Shown here one piece after another: positions 44,660 to 53,628 of a DNA stretch of 64,000 nt. The notes under the pieces are model-generated. The model saw only the letters and a list, made by a program, of their open reading frames with translations. It was not told the origin of the DNA and ran no database searches. This DNA comes from PGYR01 sp041595255 (lineage in GTDB: Bacteria > Bacteroidota > Ignavibacteria > Kapaibacteriales > UBA2268), in NCBI GenBank assembly GCA_041595255.1, contig JBFHKR010000001.1, positions 53,038-117,037 of the forward strand, in the 5' to 3' direction. Positions within the stretch are counted from its first letter, which is position 1. Each line of letters begins with the position of its first letter. The translations under genes and the position numbers were made by a program.

Positions 44660-45301
44660 ATGAAAAGATATTTTACACTTTCTATTATAATTATTTTTTT
44701 AACTATTGGCAGTAATGTATTTTCTAAGAGTGGTTTTCAAAATTTTATTCCAAATGGGCAAGTTAATACCTGTTTAAATTGCCACTTCAGTATCAACGGT
44801 GGAGCAAGAAACCTATTTGGGAAAGCAGCAGAGAACTCAATGAGTAATGATAGGGTAAGATGGGAAAAAATATTCAATTTAGATTCAGATGGAGATGGAT
44901 TTACTAATGGGGAAGAATTACAAGATTCTAAAGGTGTATGGACAATTGGACAAACAGCTCCTGGAAATGCTTCTTTAGTTACCAACCCAGGAGATCCTAC
45001 AAGTAAACCAACTGTATCATTTGTTGAAAATGAGTCACAAAGTTATAATTCAAGTATATATCCCATCCCAACTAATGGTGTTATAAATCTAGAATTCATT
45101 TCTGATTATTTTGATAAAGGCAATTTAGAAATATACAATAGTAATGGGGATAAAATATATTATGAAATTATTGATACTAAGATTGGATCTAATAAACTGA
45201 TGATAGATTTGAATAATCCTAATGTTAATAATGGGATATATTTTTTAATATTGAGAAATAAATATTTTGATATAAAAAAGCGTATAGTTATATCAAAATA
45301 A
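44660..45301 (+). CDS. CxxCH and Ca-loop exported protein with T9SS sorting domain (copy 2)
   Basis: Product of 213 aa, a tandem paralog of the preceding gene. It has a signal peptide (residues 1-22), IPNG, CLNCH (38-42), GGARNLFG, calcium loop DSDGDGFTNGEEL (75-87), then GQTAPGNASLVTNPGD. A sorting domain covers ~131-213 (SIYPIPTNGVINLEFI, NNGIYFLILRNK). The order, motif spacing and downstream terminator design match copy 1, so the whole unit was duplicated, but many linker residues differ and both copies keep the key motifs. Each copy has its own terminator, so they can be regulated separately. No cytochrome c maturation gene is nearby. Confidence 0.75.
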   Translation: MKRYFTLSIIIIFLTIGSNVFSKSGFQNFIPNGQVNTCLNCHFSINGGARNLFGKAAENSMSNDRVRWEKIFNLDSDGDGFTNGEELQDSKGVWTIGQTAPGNASLVTNPGDPTSKPTVSFVENESQSYNSSIYPIPTNGVINLEFISDYFDKGNLEIYNSNGDKIYYEIIDTKIGSNKLMIDLNNPNVNNGIYFLILRNKYFDIKKRIVISK

Positions 45302-45305
45302 AATA

Positions 45306-45345
45306 CTTGTAAAAAGGCAGTTAGTTTAGCTGCCTTTTTTATACA
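45306..45345. terminator. terminator between CxxCH gene copy 2 and the GNAT gene
   Basis: Stem aaaaaggcag (45311-45320) pairs with ctgccttttt (45330-45339), loop of 9 bases. It has T-rich sequence on one side and A-rich on the other, so it can act on both strands. It overlaps the stop of the GNAT gene. Confidence 0.75.
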
Positions 45346-45842
45346 AAATTCTTCCCATAGATTAAAGCGTCATTTCTACTACCATCCATGTCTAAAACTT
45401 TAGGCATATATCCCCAAAGAGAAAATCCAAATTTCTTTAGCAGATTAATACTAGCTTGGTTATTTGCTAAAAGTATTGCAAATAAATTATCGAAAGTGAT
45501 TGATTTTTTAGAATCAATTACGAACTGTAATAATTTAGTTCCGATACCTTTTCCAATAAAATTACTATCTATGTAAAAACTTACCTCTTTCGATTTAGAA
45601 TAGGCTCTTCGATTTGCTCGATATGGTGATATTGAGATCCAACCAATTATATTCTCATCAGAAATAGCTACGAAAATAGGGTACTCAACTAAGTCCCGCA
45701 TTTTGAATTCATTTTGATAATCTATAAGATTAATTTCATCAAGAATTGCATTTTTTCTATTTATAATAGCTTCATTATATATATTTACTATACATTTGGT
45801 ATCATCTATATTTGCTATTCTAATTGAAGTATTTAAATGCAT
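45339..45842 (-). CDS. GNAT-family N-acetyltransferase (phosphinothricin acetyltransferase-like)
   Basis: Product of 167 aa with the GNAT fold. The start TSIRIANIDDTKCIVNIYNEAI is typical of the Pat subgroup. Motif A, which binds acetyl-CoA, is visible as IGKGIGTKLLQF, and NNQASINLLKKFGFSLWG is the motif B region. It probably acetylates a small amine; the name of the subgroup does not prove herbicide activity. It starts one base before the end of the DUF1343 gene and is likely the last gene of a minus-strand operon starting at 49244. Confidence 0.85.
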   Translation of the reverse strand: MHLNTSIRIANIDDTKCIVNIYNEAIINRKNAILDEINLIDYQNEFKMRDLVEYPIFVAISDENIIGWISISPYRANRRAYSKSKEVSFYIDSNFIGKGIGTKLLQFVIDSKKSITFDNLFAILLANNQASINLLKKFGFSLWGYMPKVLDMDGSRNDALIYGKNFV

Positions 45843-45843
45843 T

Positions 45844-47094
45844 TCAATAAAGTAAATATTTTTGTCTGACTTTTAAAAATTCTAATACACCTTCACTAGT
45901 CAGTGAAATTATCATCTCTTCAGGTAAGTTAGATTTCAATGCATTTAGTATTTTATCAGTTCCAGTCACTTTTTGGAACATATCTTTTGATTGAGTTTTT
46001 AGATTACTTTCAGAAAGTAATGTTGGATTATTATTTACAAGTTCTCTCAAAATTAATAATCCTGTTGTATAAGGCTTAAGATGATTTGAGAGATTAAATT
46101 TAAGATAATAACCTTCTACATCTTTGCCACTAAACATACCATAGAATGGTCTATAATATGTATGTTGCAAATAAATACCTTCGTACTCAACTCTAATATT
46201 TTTTAAATTGAGATATGGCGAACCTATATATCCGAAAGGTGATGTTGTTCCTATACCAATACTAATTATACCTAATTCACCTATTGTTCCTAATGTAGCG
46301 ATTCCTCGAACTGAATTTGCTGTTGGAACATGTGGTGATGTTGGAATCCACATAAGCCCTGTATCATCCCAAGCCATCCATCTTTCCCAACCTTCCATTG
46401 TAACAACAGTCAAATTACATTGTTTTTTGTTTTCAGTCCATAACTCACCGTTAATCATCATGGCAAGTTCACCAATTGTACAACCATGTATATAAGTTGT
46501 TGGTACCAATGAAACGAAAGATTTGAATTTATTTTCTGGAAGGTTTCCATCGACAACTAAACCACCTAAAGGGTTCGGCCTATCTAGGATAATTACTTCG
46601 ACATTATTTTCGGCACAACCTTGAATTAAATATAGTAAGCTACTTATATAAGTGTAAGACCTAACACCAATATCTTGTATATCCACAACTACTGCATCAA
46701 TATTAGATAATATCTTTTTATTAGGGATTTTTAGAGAACCGTATAATGAAACAATTGGAGTTCCAAAAATTGAATCATTTGAAACGGGTTCTCCAGCTGG
46801 AATTGTAGTATAATAACCGTGCTCTGGGACAAATATTTTTCTTAAATCAACTCTAATATCTTGTGATAATATTTCGGCGGTTGGAATACCTTTAATATTA
46901 ATTCCAGACTGATTTGTAAATAATGCTATTCTTTTATTTTGAACAACTCCAATTTCATCACTCATTAGAACATCGATACCTAATCTAACATTCTGTGATA
47001 ATAGAGGTGAGTTACTGTAACTGAAAGCAATAATACTACTTATTGTAATCAGCAATATATTTTTTAGCCGTTTCGTGATTATTTTGATTATCAT
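45844..47094 (-). CDS. DUF1343 / NamZ-like exo-beta-N-acetylmuramidase (GH171)
   Basis: Exported enzyme of 416 aa. A basic N-terminus and hydrophobic segment (LLITISSIIAFSYSNSPLLSQ) form the signal peptide. The DUF1343 domain fills the rest: IALFTNQSGIN, FVPEHGYYTTIPAGEP, VVDIQDIGVRSYTYISS, LDRPNPLGGLVVDG, WIPTSPHVPT and the GTTSPFGYIGSP stretch. Family members of known function (NamZ) remove terminal N-acetylmuramic acid from cell-wall fragments, so a role in peptidoglycan recycling is likely. The only good ATG gives an overlap of 59 bases with the TPR gene upstream, more than elsewhere in this window. Confidence 0.85.
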   Translation of the reverse strand: MIIKIITKRLKNILLITISSIIAFSYSNSPLLSQNVRLGIDVLMSDEIGVVQNKRIALFTNQSGINIKGIPTAEILSQDIRVDLRKIFVPEHGYYTTIPAGEPVSNDSIFGTPIVSLYGSLKIPNKKILSNIDAVVVDIQDIGVRSYTYISSLLYLIQGCAENNVEVIILDRPNPLGGLVVDGNLPENKFKSFVSLVPTTYIHGCTIGELAMMINGELWTENKKQCNLTVVTMEGWERWMAWDDTGLMWIPTSPHVPTANSVRGIATLGTIGELGIISIGIGTTSPFGYIGSPYLNLKNIRVEYEGIYLQHTYYRPFYGMFSGKDVEGYYLKFNLSNHLKPYTTGLLILRELVNNNPTLLSESNLKTQSKDMFQKVTGTDKILNALKSNLPEEMIISLTSEGVLEFLKVRQKYLLY

Positions 47095-48187
47095 CTACTT
47101 CCAATACTTTTTTGAAATAATAAAGTGAGTTCTTTTTATCGCCTAATTTTTTATAAGAGATACCTAATTTAAGTAAACTACTTGAATAAAAACCACTATC
47201 TTTATCCCCATCTACATATTCACTTACATCTAAACATTTTTTCAAGTATTTTATTGCCATTTCTTGGTCTCCTTTTCTCTGTAGAGATAAACCAACATAA
47301 TATAATCCTTCTCTGGCAGTTAAATTATCATAACCTAATTCACGAGCTAAACATTTTTTTACTATATCACGCCATGTAGATTCTATTTCAATCCATTTTC
47401 CTTGTTTTACGTAACATCTTCCTAAGTATCTATGAAAATAAGGGTTTCTAGGAAACCTAGTAAACAAATCATTTGCATAATAGAATGCTTGGTCAAAATC
47501 TTTTTCAAAAGAATAATATATTTGCATCAAAGCAACTTCAGCTTCGACATTTGAATAACGAGAATGGTGCATAGATGCTCTAAGTTGTAATAAACCAAGC
47601 TTCTTATTGCCAGGGGGAAAAAATAAAACAACGGGTTTTAAAATAGGATAATCTTCAGGGATTGCAACAGCAAAATAATTAAATAAACCTGTTCCTAACA
47701 TGATATCATGATTACCAGGAGCTTTCTCATGTGCTCTCATTAGAATGTCGTAAGCTTCTTTCCCATCTGCGGCAGCACTGAACCACTCTTTTTCATTTGT
47801 ATAAAAACGTGCTCTATAACCTAATGCTCCTCCTTTGAAGAAAAGACCAGTTATATCGTATTCATTTTCATCCAATAATTTATCACTAACTTCAATCACT
47901 TTGTTTATTTTACGAAGGAAATCATCATCTATCTTATCAGTATATCTATATAAAGTTAGTCTCCAAAAATCTACCATTGCCTGTAGAAAATATCCTGCAG
48001 GATGTTCGGGATACCTTTTTATTACTTCTTGAAAAGCAACTTCGGCACTATCAAACTCAACATTATATATATGATTAGCACCCTTTCTTACAAGACTGTC
48101 AGCATCACTTTTCAGTATTGCCCATTGAGAAAAACTAGTACTTGTTGATAAAAATAGACTTATTATTATTATGTATATTGTTTTCAT
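47036..48187 (-). CDS. exported tetratricopeptide-repeat protein
   Basis: Product of 383 aa with a signal peptide (residues 1-20, ending TSFSQ). TPR-like helical repeats run through the chain: VEFDSAEVAFQEVIKRYPEHPAGYFLQA near residues 42-70 and DQAFYYANDLFTRFPRNPYFHRYLGRCY near 240-265, then two C-terminal repeats (QEMAIKYLKKCLDV; KNSLYYFKKVLEV). TPR proteins bind partners; no enzyme domain is present. The start overlaps the CPBP protease stop by 4 bases (ATGA), so translation is coupled. The 3' end overlaps the NamZ-like gene. Both neighbours suggest a cell-envelope role. Confidence 0.82.
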   Translation of the reverse strand: MKTIYIIIISLFLSTSTSFSQWAILKSDADSLVRKGANHIYNVEFDSAEVAFQEVIKRYPEHPAGYFLQAMVDFWRLTLYRYTDKIDDDFLRKINKVIEVSDKLLDENEYDITGLFFKGGALGYRARFYTNEKEWFSAAADGKEAYDILMRAHEKAPGNHDIMLGTGLFNYFAVAIPEDYPILKPVVLFFPPGNKKLGLLQLRASMHHSRYSNVEAEVALMQIYYSFEKDFDQAFYYANDLFTRFPRNPYFHRYLGRCYVKQGKWIEIESTWRDIVKKCLARELGYDNLTAREGLYYVGLSLQRKGDQEMAIKYLKKCLDVSEYVDGDKDSGFYSSSLLKLGISYKKLGDKKNSLYYFKKVLEVDDNQNNHETAKKYIADYNK

Positions 48188-49047
48188 TTTTCCAGCAATT
48201 TACTCTCTTCAAATTTTATTCTAAATTTAGTTGCCATTATAAATGGATTCTGTTTATTTATCTTAAACGAGATTAGAGTCAAAATAGTTAATAAAATAGT
48301 AGTTAAAATACCTTCTTCGACACCAAATTGTCCTCCAAATAATAAATTAAAATCTTGTCCTATTGCTGTAAGTTGAAATATTTCAATATCAAAGTCTATT
48401 CCACTTACATTTGAACCAAGTATCATTTGTTGATTGAGGTTCCAAAAAAAATGTACTGATATTGGAAGCCATAATGATTCTGTAGTTATATACAATACTG
48501 AAAGCATAACTCCTGCAATTATGATATTTATAAATCCCATAGTAGATATACTTGGATTAGAATAGTGCGCTAATGAAAAGAATAAACTTAATAAGACAAT
48601 TGCAAAAACATCTCCAAATCGTTCTCTAATTGTCTGAAATACTATTCCTCTAAACATAATCTCTTCTAAATAAGCCATAAAGAAGATAAAAGACAAACTA
48701 AAAATAAATGATTTGAAATCTAGAGAATAATAGTTATCATGAAATCTAAATTCGTAACCCATTAATAATCCAATGAGTATGATAAATAAATTCATGCACA
48801 ATACTATTAAAAATCCTTTGAAAAAATCAAATATCGCATACTTATCAAACTGTAAGCCGAATGCATTGTAGTTAGAACCTACCCTAAATGAAAGAATAGT
48901 GATACTAACAATAGTTAATATAATAGCAAATAATAATTTAGAAAATAAAAATCCTGAAGGTATTAGTAAAAGTGGAGATAAAAGCAAAATTGGCGCAATG
49001 AAAGCGATTATTAATCTAATCCACCAATGCGCCAATAATTTTTGCAT
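48184..49047 (-). CDS. CPBP-family intramembrane metalloprotease
   Basis: Product of 287 aa with about seven membrane helices. The CPBP (Abi/CAAX protease-like) active-site motifs are present in order: LEEIMFRG (the EExxxR glutamates), then FFSLAHYSNP (FxxxH), then HFFWNLNQ (HxxxN/D). Such enzymes cleave membrane proteins inside the bilayer; in other bacteria they act in peptide maturation, bacteriocin immunity or stress responses. It lies 2 bases after the HicB-like gene and overlaps the TPR gene by 4 bases. The substrate is unknown. Confidence 0.88.
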   Translation of the reverse strand: MQKLLAHWWIRLIIAFIAPILLLSPLLLIPSGFLFSKLLFAIILTIVSITILSFRVGSNYNAFGLQFDKYAIFDFFKGFLIVLCMNLFIILIGLLMGYEFRFHDNYYSLDFKSFIFSLSFIFFMAYLEEIMFRGIVFQTIRERFGDVFAIVLLSLFFSLAHYSNPSISTMGFINIIIAGVMLSVLYITTESLWLPISVHFFWNLNQQMILGSNVSGIDFDIEIFQLTAIGQDFNLLFGGQFGVEEGILTTILLTILTLISFKINKQNPFIMATKFRIKFEESKLLEK

Positions 49048-49049
49048 AA

Positions 49050-49244
49050 TTAGTTAGATGAGTTTAAAGTTTCGATATGGTTGTTTATCTTTTCAACCAT
49101 TAAACCATATACCTCTTCGTGCTCTTCACCTGTAATCATATAATTCAGCTGAGGGCAATAAGATGCATATTTACCTTCGCCTCTTTTACGAATCAAAACT
49201 TCATAGTCATTTACATTTACACTCTTAGAAATTTGTCTTTCCAT
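49050..49244 (-). CDS. HicB-like small protein (no HicA partner)
   Basis: Product of 64 aa. The segment YEVLIRKRGEGKYASYCPQLN resembles the start of HicB/UPF0150 domains (Y-x-V-x-I-x-x-x-x-G-x-Y-x-A-x-CPxL), here split between residues 14-24 and 25-34. The end (VYGLMVEKINNHIETL) fits the final helix of that fold. It lacks a DNA-binding domain, and no HicA-type toxin gene is adjacent. It begins the operon that continues with the CPBP protease, 2 bases downstream. A TAnnTTTG box lies upstream. It may be a stand-alone member used for something other than toxin control. Confidence 0.6.
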   Translation of the reverse strand: MERQISKSVNVNDYEVLIRKRGEGKYASYCPQLNYMITGEEHEEVYGLMVEKINNHIETLNSSN

Positions 49245-49278
49245 TATATTATTCCCATTTTTCGGTTTACTAATAATT

Positions 49279-49286
49279 CAAAATTA
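49279..49286 (-). promoter_or_regulatory. candidate -7 box of the HicB-like/CPBP/TPR/NamZ operon
   Basis: Reads TAATTTTG on the minus strand, matching TAnnTTTG, 35 bases before the HicB-like start. The -33 element is not clear. Confidence 0.35.
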
Positions 49287-49326
49287 ACAAATTTATGCTA
49301 ACTTGTTTATCGATTTTGTATAAAGA

Positions 49327-51246
49327 ATGAAATCATTCAAAATGAATTTAGATAATATTAAAAAAATCACACGAATTAATAAAAAAATCGTGTTTCATAA
49401 GTTAAAAAATAAACTTACGAATAAGTTAATAGATAAATTATATAGAATAAGAGACAGAAAAATTTCGACTTATTCATTTGATTATATATCATTTTTCAGA
49501 ATTGATTACTCTAAAGCATTTGACATAAAGGAATTGTTGGAGGTTGATTGTAATAAATATGATTTAGATTCTTTTACTAAGCAATGTATAGAACATAGAT
49601 TTAAAATACTATCTGATTCATTTGTTTTTATTAATTCTGATAAAAGCTATAGAACACTGCAAGATAGATTTTATCCAAAGTTAGTACCATTTTCTACAAA
49701 ATGTTATAATGTTATAAGTGATGATTATAAATTAATTGATTGGCAAAGAGACTACAATTCAGACTTTAATTGGAAATACGATTGGTATAAAGATATTTCT
49801 TATGGAAATAATTCTGGTAATGATATCAAGGTTCCATGGGAGATTGGAAGATTACAACATTTACCAATGCTTGCGCTATCATTCAGAGAATCTAATTCTG
49901 ATATTATTATCAAAGAAATAAAAAATCAAATTTTTGATTTTATAGCATCTAATCCACCTAATTTTGGTGTACAATGGATGACTTCAATGGATATTGGAAT
50001 AAGATTAGTTAATTTATTATTTACATTAGTTAATATAAATAATCTTAATAATTACTTTAATCCAACCGAACTTGAACTTATCGATTCGTATCTATATGAT
50101 CATTATTTGCATATCAAAGAGAATATTGAGTTTTCGGAAGGAATGAGAGGAAATCATTACTTATCAAACCTTTGTAGTTTAATAATATATATTAGCTTTA
50201 CAGAAGATAATACTGGAAAAAAAGTACTTTTAAATAAATATATTAACTTACTTGAAAAAGAATTAAGTTTTCAATTTTATAGTGATGGGACGAATTTTGA
50301 AGGGTCAACTAGATATCATATTTTTACAAGTCAGATGTTAGTTACAGTGGATCTAATTCTTAGAAATTTCAGATTAGGGAATTTGTCAAGTAATATCATG
50401 AATAATATAACCAGTTTTACATCTGAACTATTAGAATTTGATTTTCCACCTCAAATAGGAGACAATGATTCTGGATTTTATTGGAGTATAATAAATTCAG
50501 AACTTTTAACTTTTAAATCATTAAAAAGTATAATAAACAAGTACTATATTGTTAGTTGTGTGCATAATTACCATGATTCTGGATACATACGGAAAAAATA
50601 TGATAATTTTGACTTGTTTTTTAAATGTGGAAAACTAGGACAAAATAGAAAAGGAGGTCATGATCATAACGATAATCTCTCTTATTTGCTTTATTATAAT
50701 ATGGAACCATTTGTTGTTGACATAGGTTCATATTGCTATACATCAAATTTTAAAGAAAGAAATAAATTCCGTTCGACGCTGTCCCACAATACATTATGGA
50801 TAGATGGAATTGAACAAAACGAATTCTCAGAAAAAATAAATGAAGATATGTTTTGGATGGATACTGATAAAAGTAATCCTAGGATTATAATTAATGAGAA
50901 AAGGGAAGTAAAAGGTGAAATAGAATATGGTGGAAAACAATATACAAGACATATAATATATGATTCTACTGAAATACTCATAACTGATATTTATGACAAT
51001 AAGTTAGAAAAAAAAATCAATATATATTTAGCACCTAATATTAAAGTAGAAGCTGTGGAAAACAATGTTTATAAGCTGTGGAATGACAATAATTGCATAT
51101 ACCTTGATGCTATGGATACAATTGTAAATATAGAAGATAATGATTTCTCACCTCAATACGGTGTAAAAACCAAAAGTAAAAAAATAATTTTATCTTCAAG
51201 GAAAGATATAATAACTCATAAATATAGAGACACAATTGAGAGTTAA
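49327..51246 (+). CDS. heparinase II/III family polysaccharide lyase-like protein
   Basis: Product of 639 aa with no signal peptide. The N-terminal half is an alpha/alpha-toroid (DWQRDYNSDFNWKYDW, WEIGRLQHLPMLALSF, EGMRGNHYLSNL, FEGSTRYHIFTSQM). The C-terminal part is the heparinase II/III beta domain with GGHDHNDNLSYLLYY, RSTLSHNTLWIDGIEQ and a beta-strand-rich tail. Such proteins sit in polysaccharide assembly clusters. Here it heads a long plus-strand run and overlaps a Wzx-type flippase gene by 11 bases, so modification or trimming of an exported glycan is likely; the substrate is unknown. Lack of a visible signal peptide is odd for an extracytoplasmic lyase. Confidence 0.85.
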   Translation: MKSFKMNLDNIKKITRINKKIVFHKLKNKLTNKLIDKLYRIRDRKISTYSFDYISFFRIDYSKAFDIKELLEVDCNKYDLDSFTKQCIEHRFKILSDSFVFINSDKSYRTLQDRFYPKLVPFSTKCYNVISDDYKLIDWQRDYNSDFNWKYDWYKDISYGNNSGNDIKVPWEIGRLQHLPMLALSFRESNSDIIIKEIKNQIFDFIASNPPNFGVQWMTSMDIGIRLVNLLFTLVNINNLNNYFNPTELELIDSYLYDHYLHIKENIEFSEGMRGNHYLSNLCSLIIYISFTEDNTGKKVLLNKYINLLEKELSFQFYSDGTNFEGSTRYHIFTSQMLVTVDLILRNFRLGNLSSNIMNNITSFTSELLEFDFPPQIGDNDSGFYWSIINSELLTFKSLKSIINKYYIVSCVHNYHDSGYIRKKYDNFDLFFKCGKLGQNRKGGHDHNDNLSYLLYYNMEPFVVDIGSYCYTSNFKERNKFRSTLSHNTLWIDGIEQNEFSEKINEDMFWMDTDKSNPRIIINEKREVKGEIEYGGKQYTRHIIYDSTEILITDIYDNKLEKKINIYLAPNIKVEAVENNVYKLWNDNNCIYLDAMDTIVNIEDNDFSPQYGVKTKSKKIILSSRKDIITHKYRDTIES

Positions 51247-52543
51247 AGATCATTTAGATAAAATATCTTGGTCATTTGCTAATAGACTGATTTACTTGGT
51301 TTGGGGATTGATAAACCTAGTAATTATTGGTTATACTGATCCGTACAATATAGGACTATACTTCTTATTTACACAACTTATTACATATTTGGCAAGTGTT
51401 TCTGATTCATTCTCATTACAAGGACTGATACAATTTGGTAAAGCAGAAGACGATAGACCTAAATTAAATACTATTGCAATGATTTTGCAGACTTTCTTCT
51501 TATTCTTGATCCCTCTTATATTATTCTTTTTTAGACATCAATTTGCTGGTTTATTAGGTGGTGATGATTTCATTGAAGTTTCATATTTTTTACCACTAAT
51601 CTCTGTGTTCGTTATTCCGAGGACATTTGCATATAAAGTATTAGCAAGGGATTTGGATTATAAAAAGTCTTTTTTTATTGACTTAACGAATTTTGGTGTT
51701 ATGGCTTTAGTTATTGCATACTATATTTATACTAAAGACTTCTTATATTTCAATGATTTAATAATATCATATTTGATTGGGGGTAGTTTCTCTGGTATCT
51801 ATTCATCTATTATTCTATTCAAAAAGTCCTCTTTTAGTATTAAAGGTAGAATAACATTTAAGAAATATCTGAATTTTGCAATTCCTTGGACAATTCATGC
51901 TATATTTTATTCTTCAGTAAAGTATTTAGATGTTTATGCAATTTCATTTGCAATTAATACTAAAGATAGCATAAAAACAGTAGGACTTTATAGTTCGGCA
52001 AAAATATTATTCAAAGTTTTCGAACAATTGTCTGACGGAGTTTCTGCATTAGTCTATCCTTCAGCAATAAAAAATATTGATTTTAAAGAAAAAGTAAAAA
52101 GTATAATGACTAAGAGTACTTCATTTATTCTAGTCCTTAATTTATCGGTATTTATTATACTTCAAATTGGTTTAGCTGATTATCTAATCTATAATTTTTT
52201 ACCAACTAAATTTCATGAAGCTACAAGTTATTTCAAGATTATGTTGTTTGCATCCTTATTCTTACCATTTGCTTCACTAAATATGATACTAACAGCAATT
52301 AATAAAATAAAATCCGTCGTTTATATAAGTATTATTGCTGCTATTACTTCACTTATATCTATTTTTGTAATTGCACACGTAGCTGAAAATAAATTCGTTT
52401 CATTAGGTATAGTTATATATTATATAATAATTGGATTATCAAGTTTGTATCTTGTAAAAAAACAACTAGGATTCCCAATAGTGGATATATTCAGAGCAAT
52501 TCCAGACACTAGAAACTTTATTAAAGAACTATTCAAAAGATGA
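51236..52543 (+). CDS. oligosaccharide flippase (Wzx/MATE-type)
   Basis: Product of 435 aa with about 12 membrane helices, of the polysaccharide biosynthesis/MVF-like flippase superfamily: the NRLIYLVWGLINLVIIGYTD opening, AGLLGGDDFIEVSYFLPLIS, and a C-terminal half with FLPFASLNMILTAINKIKSVVYIS. It would move lipid-linked sugars across the inner membrane. No ATG fits the start; a TTG at 51236 within the end of the heparinase-type gene is used. It overlaps the LptF/G permease gene by 4 bases (ATGA). Confidence 0.82.
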   Translation: MRVKDHLDKISWSFANRLIYLVWGLINLVIIGYTDPYNIGLYFLFTQLITYLASVSDSFSLQGLIQFGKAEDDRPKLNTIAMILQTFFLFLIPLILFFFRHQFAGLLGGDDFIEVSYFLPLISVFVIPRTFAYKVLARDLDYKKSFFIDLTNFGVMALVIAYYIYTKDFLYFNDLIISYLIGGSFSGIYSSIILFKKSSFSIKGRITFKKYLNFAIPWTIHAIFYSSVKYLDVYAISFAINTKDSIKTVGLYSSAKILFKVFEQLSDGVSALVYPSAIKNIDFKEKVKSIMTKSTSFILVLNLSVFIILQIGLADYLIYNFLPTKFHEATSYFKIMLFASLFLPFASLNMILTAINKIKSVVYISIIAAITSLISIFVIAHVAENKFVSLGIVIYYIIIGLSSLYLVKKQLGFPIVDIFRAIPDTRNFIKELFKR

Positions 52544-53625
52544 GAATATTAGATAGATACGTAATTAAATCATTTATAACTACTTTGCTTTTTTCATTTG
52601 TAGCACTTTATACTATTTTTCTAATAGTTGATATGATTGAAAATCTAGAAGAGTTTCTTGATAATGGTATGGGAATACTAAAGATAGCTGAGTATTATTT
52701 TTATTTTTTTCCTGAAATTTTAAAGCTATTAGTACCAGTAGCTATGTTGCTTTCTACATTATTTACGGTTGGACGACTTTCAGGATTAAATGAAATCACA
52801 GCTATAAAATCTGGCGGTATTAGTCTATATAGATTTATGGCACCACTTATGATATTAAGTATACTTATTAGTGGAGTTCATTTATATTTTAATGGTTGGG
52901 TTGTACCTAAAGCTAATATTGCCAAAAATGACATAGAACGTGAATATATGAATAAAGGAAGTAGTATAGGTTCGATTTACGATTTATATTTTAGAGAATC
53001 ACCAACTGCTAATCTTCACATGAAATCTTATAATAGTAGCCAACAAAAAGGTTTTAATATAGGTTTGGAATATTTCAAAAGTGTAAATTCTCCAAGGTTA
53101 GATAAATCAATTGAAGCAAATTCAATTGCATGGAATTCGGAAAATGAGAATTGGATACTAAGAGAAGTTATAGTTAGAAAATTTAATTCAAAAAATATTG
53201 AATCTGTAACTAGAATAGATTCTATGTCAATTAAGTTAACTTTAACTCATGAAAAGATATTAGATTTAAAGAGATCAACAGATGAAATGACATTTGATGA
53301 ATTAGAATCATATTTGAGTTTACTCAAAAACGGTGGTAAAAATGTTGATTTGGAAATGACGGATTATTATGGACAATATGCTTTTCCAATTGCCAATATT
53401 ATTGTCGTATTGTTTGGAGTTCCTTTTGCTTCAGTCAAAAAGAAGGGAGGTATAGCTGTGCAAATTGGAGCAGCACTTGTAATATCTTTTCTTTATCTAA
53501 TTTTTACAAAAGTTAGTCAAGCAGTAGTACTAGGAACGGGGTTGAACCCAATTATTGCCGGTTGGTTTGCAAATGGCTTGTTTTTTGTTGTAGGTATTAT
53601 AAACTTAATTAAAACTAGAACTTAG
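52540..53625 (+). CDS. LptF/LptG family permease
   Basis: Inner-membrane permease of the lipopolysaccharide export (Lpt) bridge. The 361 aa product has the YjgP/YjgQ layout: MRILDRYVIKSFITTLLFSF at the N-terminus, the LVPVAMLLSTLFTVGRLS segment with the next motif EITAIKSGGIS, a periplasmic beta-jellyroll (about residues 120-280), and three C-terminal helices (YAFPIANIIVVLFGVPFAS). LptF and LptG cannot be separated by eye; no second copy, lptB or lptC is in the window. It overlaps the flippase gene upstream and is 3 bases before the GldL-like gene. Confidence 0.88.
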   Translation: MRILDRYVIKSFITTLLFSFVALYTIFLIVDMIENLEEFLDNGMGILKIAEYYFYFFPEILKLLVPVAMLLSTLFTVGRLSGLNEITAIKSGGISLYRFMAPLMILSILISGVHLYFNGWVVPKANIAKNDIEREYMNKGSSIGSIYDLYFRESPTANLHMKSYNSSQQKGFNIGLEYFKSVNSPRLDKSIEANSIAWNSENENWILREVIVRKFNSKNIESVTRIDSMSIKLTLTHEKILDLKRSTDEMTFDELESYLSLLKNGGKNVDLEMTDYYGQYAFPIANIIVVLFGVPFASVKKKGGIAVQIGAALVISFLYLIFTKVSQAVVLGTGLNPIIAGWFANGLFFVVGIINLIKTRT

Positions 53626-53628
53626 ATA

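Noticed and set aside
49050..49244. HicAB toxin-antitoxin system
   Set aside because: No HicA-sized frame with the expected double-stranded-RNA-binding fold is found on either side; only a HicB-like protein is present.
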